A DNA stretch of 37,316 nucleotides from DATBFX01 sp036558305 (GCA_036558305.1 DATBFX010000403.1:1-37316); one strand, 5' to 3'. Positions 14,254 through 23,080 are shown, counted from the first letter of the stretch. Numbers and translations are program-made. The notes: a model not told the origin generated them from the sequence alone.

Positions 14254-15965
14254 TCTCCGCCGTCCAACCCACCTCTTTCCACCGGCAGGATTACCCGCGA
14301 CGCGTGCGCTCCGCCGTGCCGCACCGTGTTCGTCGCCACCCGCGGATCGGCCTGGAATTTGAGGGGGCCAAAGCGGTTGAGGTTGCGGGCGAACCAGGGG
14401 AAGTCGCTGCTGGTGATGGTCAGGCGGACGCGGTGGCCGGGGAGGAAGGCGTGGTGGACCGGCCACAGCTCGACGTCGAAGCGGTGGACCTCGTTCGGCG
14501 TCAGCGGTGTGGGGTCGGTCAAGGAGTCGCGATAGGAAGCGCGGCGACACCCCTGGCAGACCTTGAGGGAGCGGCCGTCGGGCCAGACGTCGGTCAGTTT
14601 GATGTGCCAGTCGGTGTCGTCGCCGTCGCTGTCGGCAAAGAGTTCCAGGTGGGGCCAACCGGAGACGACGAGTTCCTCGGTCAGGGGCTCGCTGGTATAG
14701 GCGATCACGTCCGGTCGCGCCTCGACCGCGGTCTGGTCGAGCGGCACCTCGTCGATCGCGTAGTTCTTGACGTCGATCTGGGTCGGCGCCGGATCGAGCG
14801 GGTCGTAGCGGTAGGTGCGCGCCGGTTCGAGCTCTGACGCGGGAGCGGCAGCAAGCGTCCCTTGCGTGCCGTCGAAGCGGAGGTAGAGCGATTCTGCGCG
14901 CGTCGAGCGGGGCCAGCAGTCGCCGTCGCGCCAGACGTTGGTGCCCGTTTCGAAGAGGGAGACGCGCGGATCGTCCGGTACACCGTTGTCGATGCCTTTC
15001 AGCCAGTGGTCGAACCAGCGCAGGTGGACCTCGTCCATCTCGACCGCGGCAGCCGGTCCGAATTCGATGCCGGCGTAGCCGGAATGGGGACGACGCGAGT
15101 TGCCGTGACTCCACGGACCGACGAGGAGTCGCTGGCGGTCGCGGGCGGGCGAAGATGCGGCCATCCCTTCGTAGTGGTGGAAGGCGCCGGTCAGGTCCTC
15201 GAGGTCGAACCAACCGGTGACGTGGAGACAGGGAACGTCGATCTCGGGGTAGCGATCGTCGTAGCGGAGCGCGAGCCAGTGCTCGTCCAGGGTGTCGTGG
15301 TCCATCAGGTCGCGCCACGTTTCGCCGGCGGGATCGATGAACGAACCGATCGCCTCCAGCGGCAGGCGTCGCAGGATCTCGTCCCAATCGAGTTGCGACG
15401 ACCCATACCGCTCGGCGATGCGGCGGCGGACCGCGTAGACCCACCAGGCGAAGTAGAGCTGGAAGCAACCGTCGGTGTAGGGGATCTCGCGCTGCCAGCG
15501 ACCGGCGGCCGAGGTCGACACCATGCAGGTCAGGTGGGGCGGCAGTTCGGCCGCCGTCGCCCACTGGATCCACCCCATGTAGCTGAGCCCGGTCGTGCCG
15601 ACCTTGCCGTTGCTCCAGGGCTGCGCAGCCACCCATTCCACGACGTCGTGCCCATCCGGACCGTCGTTGACGAAGGCGCGCCAGGCGCCCTCGCTCTTGC
15701 CCCGGCCGCGGCAGTCGACGGCGACGAAGGCGTAGCCGTGGCGCTGATAAAACCTGGACTCGTCGATCTCCGGGAAGCGAACCGTCTTGTCGTACGGCGT
15801 CATCGTCACGATCGCCGGTGCCGGCCGTTCGCCTTGAAGCGGCAGGTAGACGTCGGCGGCGAGTTCGACGCCGTCGCGCATCGGAATGCCGACCTCGACG
15901 ATCGGGAGGGGATCGTTCTTCGCCTTAATCGCGGCTTCGACCCAACGTTCGCGCGGCGTCTTCAC
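14250..15965 (-). CDS. CocE/NonD family hydrolase
   Basis: 571 residues from GTG 15965 (VKTPRERWVEAAIKAKNDP); the frame is open upstream but the family match starts at VEVGIPMRDGVELAADVYLP. The alpha/beta-hydrolase part shows AIVTMTPYDK, VAVDCRGRGKSEG and the nucleophile elbow TGLSYMGW (Ser128), with LHVTGWFD and LVGPWSHGN giving the likely acid and His regions. The C-terminal jelly-roll domain (LVVSGWPHLELFADSDGDDTDWHIKLTDVWPDG ... GHRVRLTITSSDFPWFARN) is typical of the X-Pro dipeptidyl-peptidase C-terminal fold. Substrates in the family range from cocaine esters to acyl-amino esters and dipeptides; here it is unknown. No signal peptide is seen. Confidence 0.93.
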   Translation of the reverse strand: MKTPRERWVEAAIKAKNDPLPIVEVGIPMRDGVELAADVYLPLQGERPAPAIVTMTPYDKTVRFPEIDESRFYQRHGYAFVAVDCRGRGKSEGAWRAFVNDGPDGHDVVEWVAAQPWSNGKVGTTGLSYMGWIQWATAAELPPHLTCMVSTSAAGRWQREIPYTDGCFQLYFAWWVYAVRRRIAERYGSSQLDWDEILRRLPLEAIGSFIDPAGETWRDLMDHDTLDEHWLALRYDDRYPEIDVPCLHVTGWFDLEDLTGAFHHYEGMAASSPARDRQRLLVGPWSHGNSRRPHSGYAGIEFGPAAAVEMDEVHLRWFDHWLKGIDNGVPDDPRVSLFETGTNVWRDGDCWPRSTRAESLYLRFDGTQGTLAAAPASELEPARTYRYDPLDPAPTQIDVKNYAIDEVPLDQTAVEARPDVIAYTSEPLTEELVVSGWPHLELFADSDGDDTDWHIKLTDVWPDGRSLKVCQGCRRASYRDSLTDPTPLTPNEVHRFDVELWPVHHAFLPGHRVRLTITSSDFPWFARNLNRFGPLKFQADPRVATNTVRHGGAHASRVILPVERGGLDGGD

Positions 15966-16259
15966 GTGGTCAATCCTCGGTCCTCCCGCCCGCCATCCTG
16001 CCGCCAGGGAGCGAAAACGGCAGGTGAATGCCTGGGTGGGCAGCTTACCGCAGGCCGAAACGCCGCGAAAGGAGAGGACCACGCTCGGCTGATTGGTTGC
16101 TCGCCAGCCGTCCGCACGGACCGGCGTCCCGGCCAGAGGGCACGTCGGCTGCCGGGGTCCCCGACCGGATTCGTACGGGTTGGCCATTGCCATCGAGGGG
16201 GCGGGGACCGGAAGATGCGGCGTGGTTTGCCGGACGAGGGAGTACGCGGAACGCCGGAC
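15966..16259. other. 294-base divergent gap without a recognisable gene
   Basis: Separates the minus-strand hydrolase from the plus-strand membrane protein. Short open frames here have no family resemblance and I see no convincing promoter, RNA or repeat. Confidence 0.5.
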
Positions 16260-16685
16260 ATGAGAATCGCCGTTACGATCGCTGCCGGGAGTTTCGCGCT
16301 CGCCATCTCGGTCCAGACGTGGACTGGCCACGCTGGCGCGCTCGGCTGGCTGATCGCCTTCCTCTACCTTATGGGTGCGCTAGTGACCTACCGGCGACCG
16401 GGATGGACGGTCGCCGCCCTGGGGTTGGCGGCCGTGGCATCGCTTGGTTACGTCGTTGGTCACCGCGGCGAGGTCGACACACTCTGGGGTATCGCCGCCT
16501 CGATCATCTGCGCGATGAGCGCGATCGCGTGGAGGGAGCAGCAACGGACCGTGCGACGGCAACTCGTCCACCGCCTGATCGACGAAGAACTCGTCCCCTT
16601 CGACGTGCTTCCGCCATCGCGCAGCGGGAATGCTCACCTCCAAGAGCCGACGGGATCGGCACGAGGAACGACACCTCGACAATGA
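16260..16685 (+). CDS. Small hypothetical membrane protein
   Basis: 141 residues from ATG 16260. Four hydrophobic segments follow in order: about residues 2-20 (IAVTIAAGSFALAISVQ), 27-45 (GWLIAFLYLMGALVTY), 48-66 (WTVAALGLAAVASLGYVVG) and 74-91 (LWGIAASIICAMSAIAW). They are followed by a charged cytoplasm-like tail (REQQRTVRRQLVHRLIDEEL). The alternation of membrane segments and short loops argues for a real gene although I recognise no family. A 13-bp perfect hairpin follows directly after the stop, which supports the end of a transcription unit here. Function unknown. Confidence 0.6.
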   Translation: MRIAVTIAAGSFALAISVQTWTGHAGALGWLIAFLYLMGALVTYRRPGWTVAALGLAAVASLGYVVGHRGEVDTLWGIAASIICAMSAIAWREQQRTVRRQLVHRLIDEELVPFDVLPPSRSGNAHLQEPTGSARGTTPRQ

Positions 16686-16720
16686 TCGGCGCCGTCTCGG
16701 TTGCGTGGAGACGGCGCCGA
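16686..16720 (+). terminator. Strong bidirectional terminator hairpin
   Basis: TCGGCGCCGTCTC (16686-16698) and GAGACGGCGCCGA (16708-16720) form a perfect 13-bp stem with a 9-base loop, placed between two convergent genes (ends 16685 and 16742). Neither side has a long T-run. Confidence 0.6.
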
Positions 16721-16741
16721 CCGCGAACCTTCCGGTGACCC

Positions 16742-18511
16742 CTAACTGATGATCTTGCCGGGGTCCTTCGTGTACTTGTTGACGAGTCCGTCACCGGCCA
16801 GGTACGTCAGGGCCGCAACGGTCCCGGTCGGGTTCATCCCCGAGTTCTGCGGGAACTCCGAGGCGCCGACGACGAAGACGTTCGGCGTGTCCCAGACCTG
16901 ACCGTACTTGTTGACGACCGAATTCCCCGGATCGGTCCCCATGATCGCCCCGCCGCAGGTGTGCGTGCTCTGGTACGGCGCGATCGAGTAGGGGGTCAGT
17001 TCGCCCTTGTTGGAGCTGGCGACGTTCTTCGCCCCCATCTTGGTGAGGATCTCGGCCATCTTCGGCGAGAGGTAGCGGATCAGGTTGTAGTCGTTCTGGT
17101 GCCAGTCGAAGGTGACGCGCAGCAGCGGGAAGCCGAAGCGGTCGCGGTAGGTGGGGTCGAGGTCGAGGAACTGGTCGTCGTAGGGCAGACTCTCGGCCTG
17201 GATGCCGACGCCGACGGCGCTGTCCCAGTTCTTCCTGAGCCCGTCCTTCCAGGCCTGCCCCCAGGTCTCGCCGTTCGCTCCCGTTATGCCACCGGTGGAG
17301 CCGATCGGGTTGCGTTCGCCGCCGCCGCTGCTGATGCCGCCGCCGCCGACGAAGTCGAGGTCCTTGTGGTCGAAGTTGTCGCCGTTGAAATCGTGAATGA
17401 CGGCGCTGACCCCGCCGTTGCCCATGAACTGGTTGAGCCGCTCGCCATCCATGATGCCGGACGCGCCGCCGCCGCCGAGTTGGTAGGTGTAGTTGGTACC
17501 GACCAACCCACGGTCGTTGCCGACACCGGCGGAGTGGGCAGGCGACGTCGACATGAGCAGCAACCGGACATTCATCAGGGTGAACGCCGAGACGATCACG
17601 ACGTCGGCCGGCTGGGATTGTTCGCGGCCGGTCGGGTCGATGTAGCTGACGCCGGTTGCCGTCCCGTCGGCGGCGGTGTCGATGCGGAAGACGTAGCTGT
17701 TGGGGCGGATCTCGTACTTGCCGGTTGCAAATGCCGCCGGCATGTGCGTCACCAACGAACTCGCCTTGGCCGCGACCTCGCAGCCGTAGCGGGTGCAGAA
17801 GCCGCAGTAGAGGCACTGGCCGCGCTCGTTGCCGGCGAGGTCTTTGTAGGGCTGGGAGAGGATCGCCGACGGTTGCGGGAAGGGGTGGTAGCCGAGATCG
17901 GTGGTCGCCTTGGTGAATTTGCCGGCGGTCAATGAAGAGATCAACGGTGGGAGGGGGTAATCGCGCGAGCGCGGCCCCTCGAAGACGTTGCCGCCGTCGA
18001 CTTTTTGGCCCTTGAGATTGCCAGCCTTGCCCGAGACGCCGAGATCGTAGTCGACCTTGTCGTAGTACGGCTCGATCTCGTCCCAGGTAATCCCCCAGTC
18101 GCGGATCCGACTCCCGATCGGCAGCCTGTCCTCGCCATACCGCTCGATGTGGTGGCTGCGGTACTCGAAGTCGGAGGGGAAAAACCGCCAGTGCTGAGCG
18201 CCCCAGTGGATGGCCGCCCCGCCGACACCCTTGTGCGGATTGAACGAGCCGTACTGCCGCATCGGCAGGGAAGGGTCCTTCGGGCTCGGCCGCCAGGTCC
18301 AGGTTTCTTGCTGGAGATCGACCATCAGCTCGCGACGCTGATTGAAGCGCAACTCATCGTGGTCATGGCTGAAGTCGTTGGACGTCGTCAGAAATGGCCC
18401 TTGCTCGATCGAAACGACCTCGAGTCCAGCAGCCGTCAGTTGCTGGGCGAGGATGCCGGCGACGAAGCCGGCGCCGACGGTGACAACGTCGACTTTCTTG
18501 TTCTGTGCCAT
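16742..18511 (-). CDS. GMC-family flavoprotein, gluconate 2-dehydrogenase-like large subunit
   Basis: 589 residues. The N-terminal FAD site is VVTVGAGFVAGILAQQL with SIEQGP as the strand-2 acid; GVGGAAIHWGAQHWRF is a further FAD-contact region. The cysteine set CLYCGFCTRYGC (Cys233, 236, 239, 244) resembles the Fe-S-binding cysteines of membrane-linked FAD sugar dehydrogenases. THTCGGAIMG and SGMNPTGTVAAL give the catalytic His/Asn pair of GMC enzymes. The likely role is oxidation of a sugar, sugar acid or alcohol with electrons passed to the respiratory chain. AGGAGG overlaps the upstream gene's stop, so the two are co-translated. It has no signal of its own and probably travels through Tat with subunit 3. 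No cytochrome c subunit is nearby. Confidence 0.93.
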   Translation of the reverse strand: MAQNKKVDVVTVGAGFVAGILAQQLTAAGLEVVSIEQGPFLTTSNDFSHDHDELRFNQRRELMVDLQQETWTWRPSPKDPSLPMRQYGSFNPHKGVGGAAIHWGAQHWRFFPSDFEYRSHHIERYGEDRLPIGSRIRDWGITWDEIEPYYDKVDYDLGVSGKAGNLKGQKVDGGNVFEGPRSRDYPLPPLISSLTAGKFTKATTDLGYHPFPQPSAILSQPYKDLAGNERGQCLYCGFCTRYGCEVAAKASSLVTHMPAAFATGKYEIRPNSYVFRIDTAADGTATGVSYIDPTGREQSQPADVVIVSAFTLMNVRLLLMSTSPAHSAGVGNDRGLVGTNYTYQLGGGGASGIMDGERLNQFMGNGGVSAVIHDFNGDNFDHKDLDFVGGGGISSGGGERNPIGSTGGITGANGETWGQAWKDGLRKNWDSAVGVGIQAESLPYDDQFLDLDPTYRDRFGFPLLRVTFDWHQNDYNLIRYLSPKMAEILTKMGAKNVASSNKGELTPYSIAPYQSTHTCGGAIMGTDPGNSVVNKYGQVWDTPNVFVVGASEFPQNSGMNPTGTVAALTYLAGDGLVNKYTKDPGKIIS

Positions 18512-18523
18512 CGTCGATGCCTC

Positions 18524-19441
18524 CTAGTGCCCTTCGTTCGCCATCAGTTGGGCCAGACTCTGCGGGTCGCGCTTGAAGCTCGTGTTCGCGAAGTCGTCCG
18601 CGGTGTAGAAGCGCTGCGCGCCGGGGTAGCCAATCAGCTTCCAGCCGACCATGTCCTGGTTGCCCCCGTACATCGGGTCGCTGAACATCCCCTCGATCGT
18701 GTCGTTGCGCAGTTGGGTGAAGAACGCCTTGGCGCCGGGCCCCTCGAACCCGGTCGCCTTGTCGGCGGCCATGTCGGTCAGGATCTGGTCTTGCTGATCG
18801 GTCGTCAGGTCGGTGAAATCGCTCTTGAATTTGCTCTGGGCGTAGGCATCGACGAAGCCGAGTCCGCGCCGGTAGACCTCCTGCGGGATCAGCATCGACT
18901 GGTAGCCGTAGCGCGACACCTGCTCGGAGGCAACCATCACGTAGTCGTAGATGTCGCGGCTGCTCGCCGCTTCGACCGGGACCGGCTCATCCGAGACGAC
19001 GAGGTACGGACCCTGTGTGTAGGTCTTGAGCCCGTAGCCGAGATTCGGTCCACCCAGCGTGCGGTCGATGTAAAAGACGACCCCCGCCTCGTGCGCGCCC
19101 GGATCGTCGGCCGTCCCCGGCATGATCCGGGAGGCGATGGCATCGACCGTGGCGGCCTCGTGGATGTTGAAGAAGTTGATCGCCCGCTCGTCGGTCCCCA
19201 TACCGGGAGCCGGCGCGTGACTCGGTGGCGCTTCCGTGATCACCGCGGGCGTGGCGGAACCCGTGTCCTGCGCGACCACCGAGTGGCCCTCGAATACGGC
19301 GACCGTGGCGACCGTCGCCGCGCCCGCCGAGGCCACGGCGGCGCTTCCTCCCTTCAAGAATGACCGGCGCGACACGCGCGGCCGTGGCACCTCCGGCTGT
19401 GCCTCGTCCTGGATTTCGTTGCCCGTTTCGTGCTCGTTCAC
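18524..19441 (-). CDS. Gluconate 2-dehydrogenase subunit 3 family protein, Tat-exported
   Basis: 305 residues from GTG 19441, with GGGAGG 5 bases upstream. The N-terminus has a twin-arginine signal: VSRRSFLKGGSAAVASAGAA, followed by a hydrophobic stretch and a mature start near AQDTG. The domain INFFNIHEAATVDAIASRIMPGT...DDPGAHEAGVVFYIDRTL is the subunit-3 signature, and the C-terminal KAFFTQLRNDTIEGMFSDPMYGGNQDMVGWKLIGYPG is its most conserved block. Subunit 3 escorts and stabilises the flavoprotein in the envelope. It lies 12 bases before the flavoprotein gene on the same strand; the two form one operon. Confidence 0.93.
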   Translation of the reverse strand: MNEHETGNEIQDEAQPEVPRPRVSRRSFLKGGSAAVASAGAATVATVAVFEGHSVVAQDTGSATPAVITEAPPSHAPAPGMGTDERAINFFNIHEAATVDAIASRIMPGTADDPGAHEAGVVFYIDRTLGGPNLGYGLKTYTQGPYLVVSDEPVPVEAASSRDIYDYVMVASEQVSRYGYQSMLIPQEVYRRGLGFVDAYAQSKFKSDFTDLTTDQQDQILTDMAADKATGFEGPGAKAFFTQLRNDTIEGMFSDPMYGGNQDMVGWKLIGYPGAQRFYTADDFANTSFKRDPQSLAQLMANEGH

Positions 19442-19580
19442 CGCAGCCTCCCACGTTGCTACCGTGCGGCTTCTCAACCGTGCCTCTGCATCGGGAACCG
19501 GACCGGACGCCGGCGGCGGTCTCGCCAGACGGATCGTCGCGTCGAGACAGGCGATTCGAACAGGCGCACGCCAAAGACGA

Positions 19581-20099
19581 TCAGGCATCTGCCACCACCT
19601 GACGCCCCTGGGCATCGTGCGCGACGACGAGTCCGTCTCCTTGGGTCACGACGTGGGCGGAGAACACGCGCCCATCAATCCCGCTTGCCTCCGTTGCGGC
19701 CCGGAAATTGCAGCCCTCGAGCCAGTTCTCGGGCGCACGGAAGCAGACGCCGCCGTACTTGCGGAGCGCGTAGCTGGTCGTCGCCAAACACCGACCGCGG
19801 CAAACCAGGCCACGGCTGCCGGCCGCCAGGAGGGCACAGGCGACGCGGTCGGCGTCCGGTTCGTCGATGCGCGCCACCGTCCAGGCGCGCGAACCGAGCA
19901 CGACCGGCGCCGTCGCGATGCAGCAGACCCAACCTTCGTCCGCGCCGCGGCCGGTTGACAGCCAGGCGTCGACCGCCGCGTCGGTCGCCACTGCCTGCAG
20001 ATTGAGGACGAGGATCGGGCCGCTCAGGGTGACGGCATCGCCGGCACGCAGATCCGCCACTGCCTGCTTCGACAGCGGGACCGAGAGGAGGATCGCCAT
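19581..20099 (-). CDS. Orphan fumarate hydratase beta-subunit-like (FumA C-terminal/TtdB-like) protein
   Basis: 172 residues. The start VPLSKQAVADLRAGDAVTLSGPILVL matches the opening of class I fumarase beta subunits ('PLteedVr.LkaGD.v.lsG.iy'). The later SRGLVCRGRC...YALRKYGGVCFRAPENWLEG matches their 'gliGKG...Alkky.avyfaa.GGaa'. The middle is divergent and the usual 'GPTTSxRMD' stretch is not recognisable. Class I fumarases and tartrate dehydratases need an Fe-S alpha subunit, and none is present here. It may be a diverged enzyme or structural paralogue. It lies upstream of the dehydrogenase pair on the same strand, separated by 139 bases. Confidence 0.55.
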   Translation of the reverse strand: MAILLSVPLSKQAVADLRAGDAVTLSGPILVLNLQAVATDAAVDAWLSTGRGADEGWVCCIATAPVVLGSRAWTVARIDEPDADRVACALLAAGSRGLVCRGRCLATTSYALRKYGGVCFRAPENWLEGCNFRAATEASGIDGRVFSAHVVTQGDGLVVAHDAQGRQVVADA

Positions 20100-20161
20100 G
20101 GAACCACGGTAGCGACGAACGGGACGGGAGGGCTATGTCTGCTTCACACGAATGCCGGCAC

Positions 20162-20189
20162 GTCCGTTCGTGGGTGGGCCACGACGGAC
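20162..20189 (-). terminator. Putative terminator of the PucR-type regulator gene
   Basis: GTCCGTTCGTGG (20162-20173) and CCACGACGGAC (20179-20189) form an 11-bp stem with one bulged T and a 5-base loop, 5 bases beyond the regulator's stop codon on the minus strand. Confidence 0.45.
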
Positions 20190-20194
20190 AGCCG

Positions 20195-22567
20195 CTAGGA
20201 GCGATCGTCCGTAGCCTGGAGCACCAGGCGCGATCGCAACGCGAGTTGGAGGTTGAGCCGCACGTCGGCGTTCTCGAGGTCGAGGTCGCCGACCTCCTGG
20301 ATGCGCTGAAGTCGGTAGTGGAGCGAGTTGACGTGGATGCCGAGGGCGTCGGCCGTCGCGCGTTGCCGGCAACCGAGACGCAGGTAGGCGTCGAGGGTTG
20401 CGAGCAGGTCCGTCCCGTGGGTCTCATCGTAGGCGGCCAGCGGTCCGAGCACGTCGTCGACGAACCGAGTCAACGCCTGGTTTTCGAGGAGTTGGGTCAG
20501 CAGTCGTTCGACTCCCAACCGGTCGTATTCGGCGACCTGCCCGGCCACTCCCAGCCGCTGACTGCCCCGGAGTGCCTGAACCGCTTCCTGATGCGCAACC
20601 TGCAATTCGTCGGGCGAATACCGGACTCGACCGACGCCGATGGACGCCGTCCGTGGCGCAAGGTAGGCGGCGAGGTCGGTCCGGATCTGGCGCAGGAGGG
20701 TGCGGACCGCAGCGGCGTCGGCGCCGTTCCGTGGCAACGCCACCAGCGCAATCATCACGTCGCCGGCGACGGAGGTCTGCGCCATCGGGGAGCGCCGGCG
20801 CAGACTCGTCCGGAGCGCCCAATCCAGTGGAGCCGGAACGGCGCCGACGCCGCCATCGTCCTGCCCATCCGGCGCGCCGGACCGTTCGTCGAGCGCCACG
20901 GCGAGGAGCAATTGTGGCAGGGTCAGGTCGTGGCCGAGGCGCGCCGCGCGTTCGACCACGGTCCTCCGGTCGAAGCCGGCGGCGATCAGGTCGTGGATGA
21001 AGTCGCCACGAAGGCGGCGCTCCACCTCGTCCACGAATCGCTCTCGCGTCAACTCGAGCGCAAAGACGGTCGCGGCTTGTTCGAGCGCCTGAAAGTCGAG
21101 GGCGGTGAACCCGCGTTCCGCTTCCACGACCAGGACGTACCCGAGGAGGTCGCGACCGGTCAGGATCGGCGCCACCAGGAGCGAATGAGGGAGGTCGAGG
21201 GCGGCATCGGGGGCGAGATGGACCGGCCGGCGTTCGCTGGCCACCCGGGCGAGTTCGGCGCCGATGGTGGACGAGGTCCGGAACGCCGCCAGACGGTCGG
21301 TGATGTCCGAAGCGTCCTTCGACACGGATGCTGCTACCCGGTTGAAGTGCGGTCCGAGCACGACGACCGGGTTGCCGATCAACGAACTCAGCCGGCGGGC
21401 GATGTCGTCGATGCCGCGGCCCTGAAGGACGAGTGCGCTGAGCTGATCGTGGATCTGCTGGGATCGCCTCAGCGCGTCGTTTTGTTGCATCGCTTGCTCG
21501 TTGAGCGAGCGGAGGCGGGAAACGAGGCCGGCCTGGCCCGCGTAGAGGCGCGCATTCTCCAGCGCGATTGCGGCACCGTCGGCGAGGTGCTTGATCAGGT
21601 TGAGATCGTCGTCGCCGAAGTCGACGACACGGTGGTGCATGACACCGAGGACGCCGAGCAGACGGTTCCCTGCCTGGAGCGGCGCCACGAGCATCGAGCG
21701 CAGCCCCTCGCGCCGGATCGGCGCATCGGTGTCGCGCGTGTGGGCGAAACCGGGGTCGGCGATGTAGTCGTGCGTCCACATCACGCGCCGCGACAGCGCG
21801 ACCGCGCCGCTCAAGCCCTGGCCGACGGCCACCACCCCGTGTCGCAAGGCGTCGTCCCGGAGACCGAGCGAGACCCGCGTCCGCACCGACTGCCGTACCT
21901 CGTCGAATTCGGCCAGGAAGGCAGAGTCCGCGGCGAGGAGGTCGCGTGCCCGCGCGACGATCGTCGCCAGGGTTTGGTCGACGTCGAGGTGCGAGGCGAC
22001 TTCTTCCAGCACCTGGCAGAGCGCGGCGACCCGCTCCAGGCGCCGCCGCTGCCGGACCGCTTTCTGGTACCGGTCGAGCATCGCCCCGAGGAGAGTGCCG
22101 AGCGCGTTCTGGGTCGCGACGACTCGGGCGCGCGGCATCGCCGATGCGTCGAGGACCAGCGCCACGGTATGGTCGTTCAGGCGGTGGAGCGCCCAGAGCC
22201 ATTGGTCATGAATGGCGATCGTTTCGGCCGCGGCGACTGCCACATCCGGGTCAACATGGCGTGAACTGCCCCGATCGACCCAGACCGCGTCGGCAATCCA
22301 TGGTTGCACGCGGCGAAGAACGTCGACCAGCGCGCCGTGCGGAGAGCACGCATGCGGATCACCGACGGGCGAGACCAGGGGCGAAAGGACGAGACCGAGC
22401 GCGGACGACGAACCCAGAACATCCGCCAGACGTGCGGCCGCCCGCGCAACGACGTCGCCCACGGACTGCGCTTCGTCGGCAGACGTGAGCAGATCGACGA
22501 CGAGATCGAGGTTCGTCGGGAGCAACTCGCGCGTCGACAATTCACCCGGCTCAATCGCCAGGACCAT
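20195..22567 (-). CDS. GAF-domain PucR/CdaR-type transcriptional regulator
   Basis: 790 residues from ATG 22567 (MVLAIEPGELSTRELL), with GGAG about 7 bases upstream. The order is: an N-terminal sensor-like region (1-160), a short coiled segment, a GAF domain (about 195-342: VDQTLATIVARARDLLAADSAFLAEFDE ... REGLRSMLVAPLQAGNRLLGVLGV), a second coil, another sensory region (about 380-520), a GGDEF-like/CdaR middle (ERRLRGDFIHDLIAAGFD...), and a C-terminal PucR helix-turn-helix (ATLDAYLRLGCRQRATADALGIHVNSLHYRLQRI). Such regulators sense small metabolites and usually activate adjacent catabolic genes. The ligand is unknown; the dehydrogenase cluster on the same strand is a candidate target. A palindrome lies 60 bases upstream. 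Confidence 0.9.
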   Translation of the reverse strand: MVLAIEPGELSTRELLPTNLDLVVDLLTSADEAQSVGDVVARAAARLADVLGSSSALGLVLSPLVSPVGDPHACSPHGALVDVLRRVQPWIADAVWVDRGSSRHVDPDVAVAAAETIAIHDQWLWALHRLNDHTVALVLDASAMPRARVVATQNALGTLLGAMLDRYQKAVRQRRRLERVAALCQVLEEVASHLDVDQTLATIVARARDLLAADSAFLAEFDEVRQSVRTRVSLGLRDDALRHGVVAVGQGLSGAVALSRRVMWTHDYIADPGFAHTRDTDAPIRREGLRSMLVAPLQAGNRLLGVLGVMHHRVVDFGDDDLNLIKHLADGAAIALENARLYAGQAGLVSRLRSLNEQAMQQNDALRRSQQIHDQLSALVLQGRGIDDIARRLSSLIGNPVVVLGPHFNRVAASVSKDASDITDRLAAFRTSSTIGAELARVASERRPVHLAPDAALDLPHSLLVAPILTGRDLLGYVLVVEAERGFTALDFQALEQAATVFALELTRERFVDEVERRLRGDFIHDLIAAGFDRRTVVERAARLGHDLTLPQLLLAVALDERSGAPDGQDDGGVGAVPAPLDWALRTSLRRRSPMAQTSVAGDVMIALVALPRNGADAAAVRTLLRQIRTDLAAYLAPRTASIGVGRVRYSPDELQVAHQEAVQALRGSQRLGVAGQVAEYDRLGVERLLTQLLENQALTRFVDDVLGPLAAYDETHGTDLLATLDAYLRLGCRQRATADALGIHVNSLHYRLQRIQEVGDLDLENADVRLNLQLALRSRLVLQATDDRS

Positions 22568-22626
22568 CGATGACTCCGCGACGGGGTCGACCCTTCGGTG
22601 CGCGTTGGCGCGGCGTCGCTGCCGGG

Positions 22627-22648
22627 CGCTCGGCTGCACAGCCGAGCG
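22627..22648. promoter_or_regulatory. Palindromic operator candidate in the PucR/AbrB divergent gap
   Basis: CGCTCGGCTG (22627-22636) and CAGCCGAGCG (22639-22648) are perfect 10-base arms separated by 2 bases. The site lies in the 240-base region between the divergent regulator and toxin-antitoxin genes. It could bind the regulator itself; a transcript hairpin is the alternative. Confidence 0.45.
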
Positions 22649-22807
22649 GAATGCCGGCACGCACAATGTGGGCCAGGAGAATGAGGGAACCTGGCGCGCA
22701 CGTCGATCGGTGTGGCGATGGCAACAGCGGCGATGGGAGACGTAGCCCTTCGGTGACAAACGTAGTACTCTTGCCAGAACAGTCCTACGCGTGAGGAGAA
22801 CGCGACG

Positions 22808-23080
22808 ATGAGTACCTACGAAACAGTCGTCACACGAAAGGGTCAAGTCACCATTCCAGCCGACATCCGCCGGTCTTTAGGAATCCACGAAGGCGATCGG
22901 GTATCGTTCGAGCAGGTAGGCGATGTGGTTCAGATCCGCCGCGCACTTGACGTCGTGCAACGGACGGCAGGGGCCTTCGCCAAGTACGTGCCGAATCCTC
23001 CATACACCATCGAAGAAGAACGCGAGGCTTTCGAGATGGGAGTTGCCGAAGAAGTCATCGAGTCGATGAACCGGCGATGA
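22808..23080 (+). CDS. AbrB/MazE-type antitoxin
   Basis: 90 residues from ATG 22808, with GAGGAG about 9 bases upstream. The N-terminal half, TVVTRKGQVTIPADIRRSLGIHEGDRVSFEQVGDVVQIRR, is a SpoVT/AbrB swapped-hairpin DNA-binding domain. The C-terminal half (YTIEEEREAFEMGVAEEVIESM) is the toxin-binding tail. It overlaps the PIN gene by 4 bases (ATGA). It should neutralise the PIN toxin and autorepress the pair. Base composition is less GC-rich than that of its neighbours. Confidence 0.93.
   Translation: MSTYETVVTRKGQVTIPADIRRSLGIHEGDRVSFEQVGDVVQIRRALDVVQRTAGAFAKYVPNPPYTIEEEREAFEMGVAEEVIESMNRR

Noticed and set aside
14862..16259. Plus-strand open frame extending upstream of the small membrane protein
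   Set aside because: It is antisense to the CocE/NonD hydrolase; only the part from 16260 shows protein-like membrane segments.
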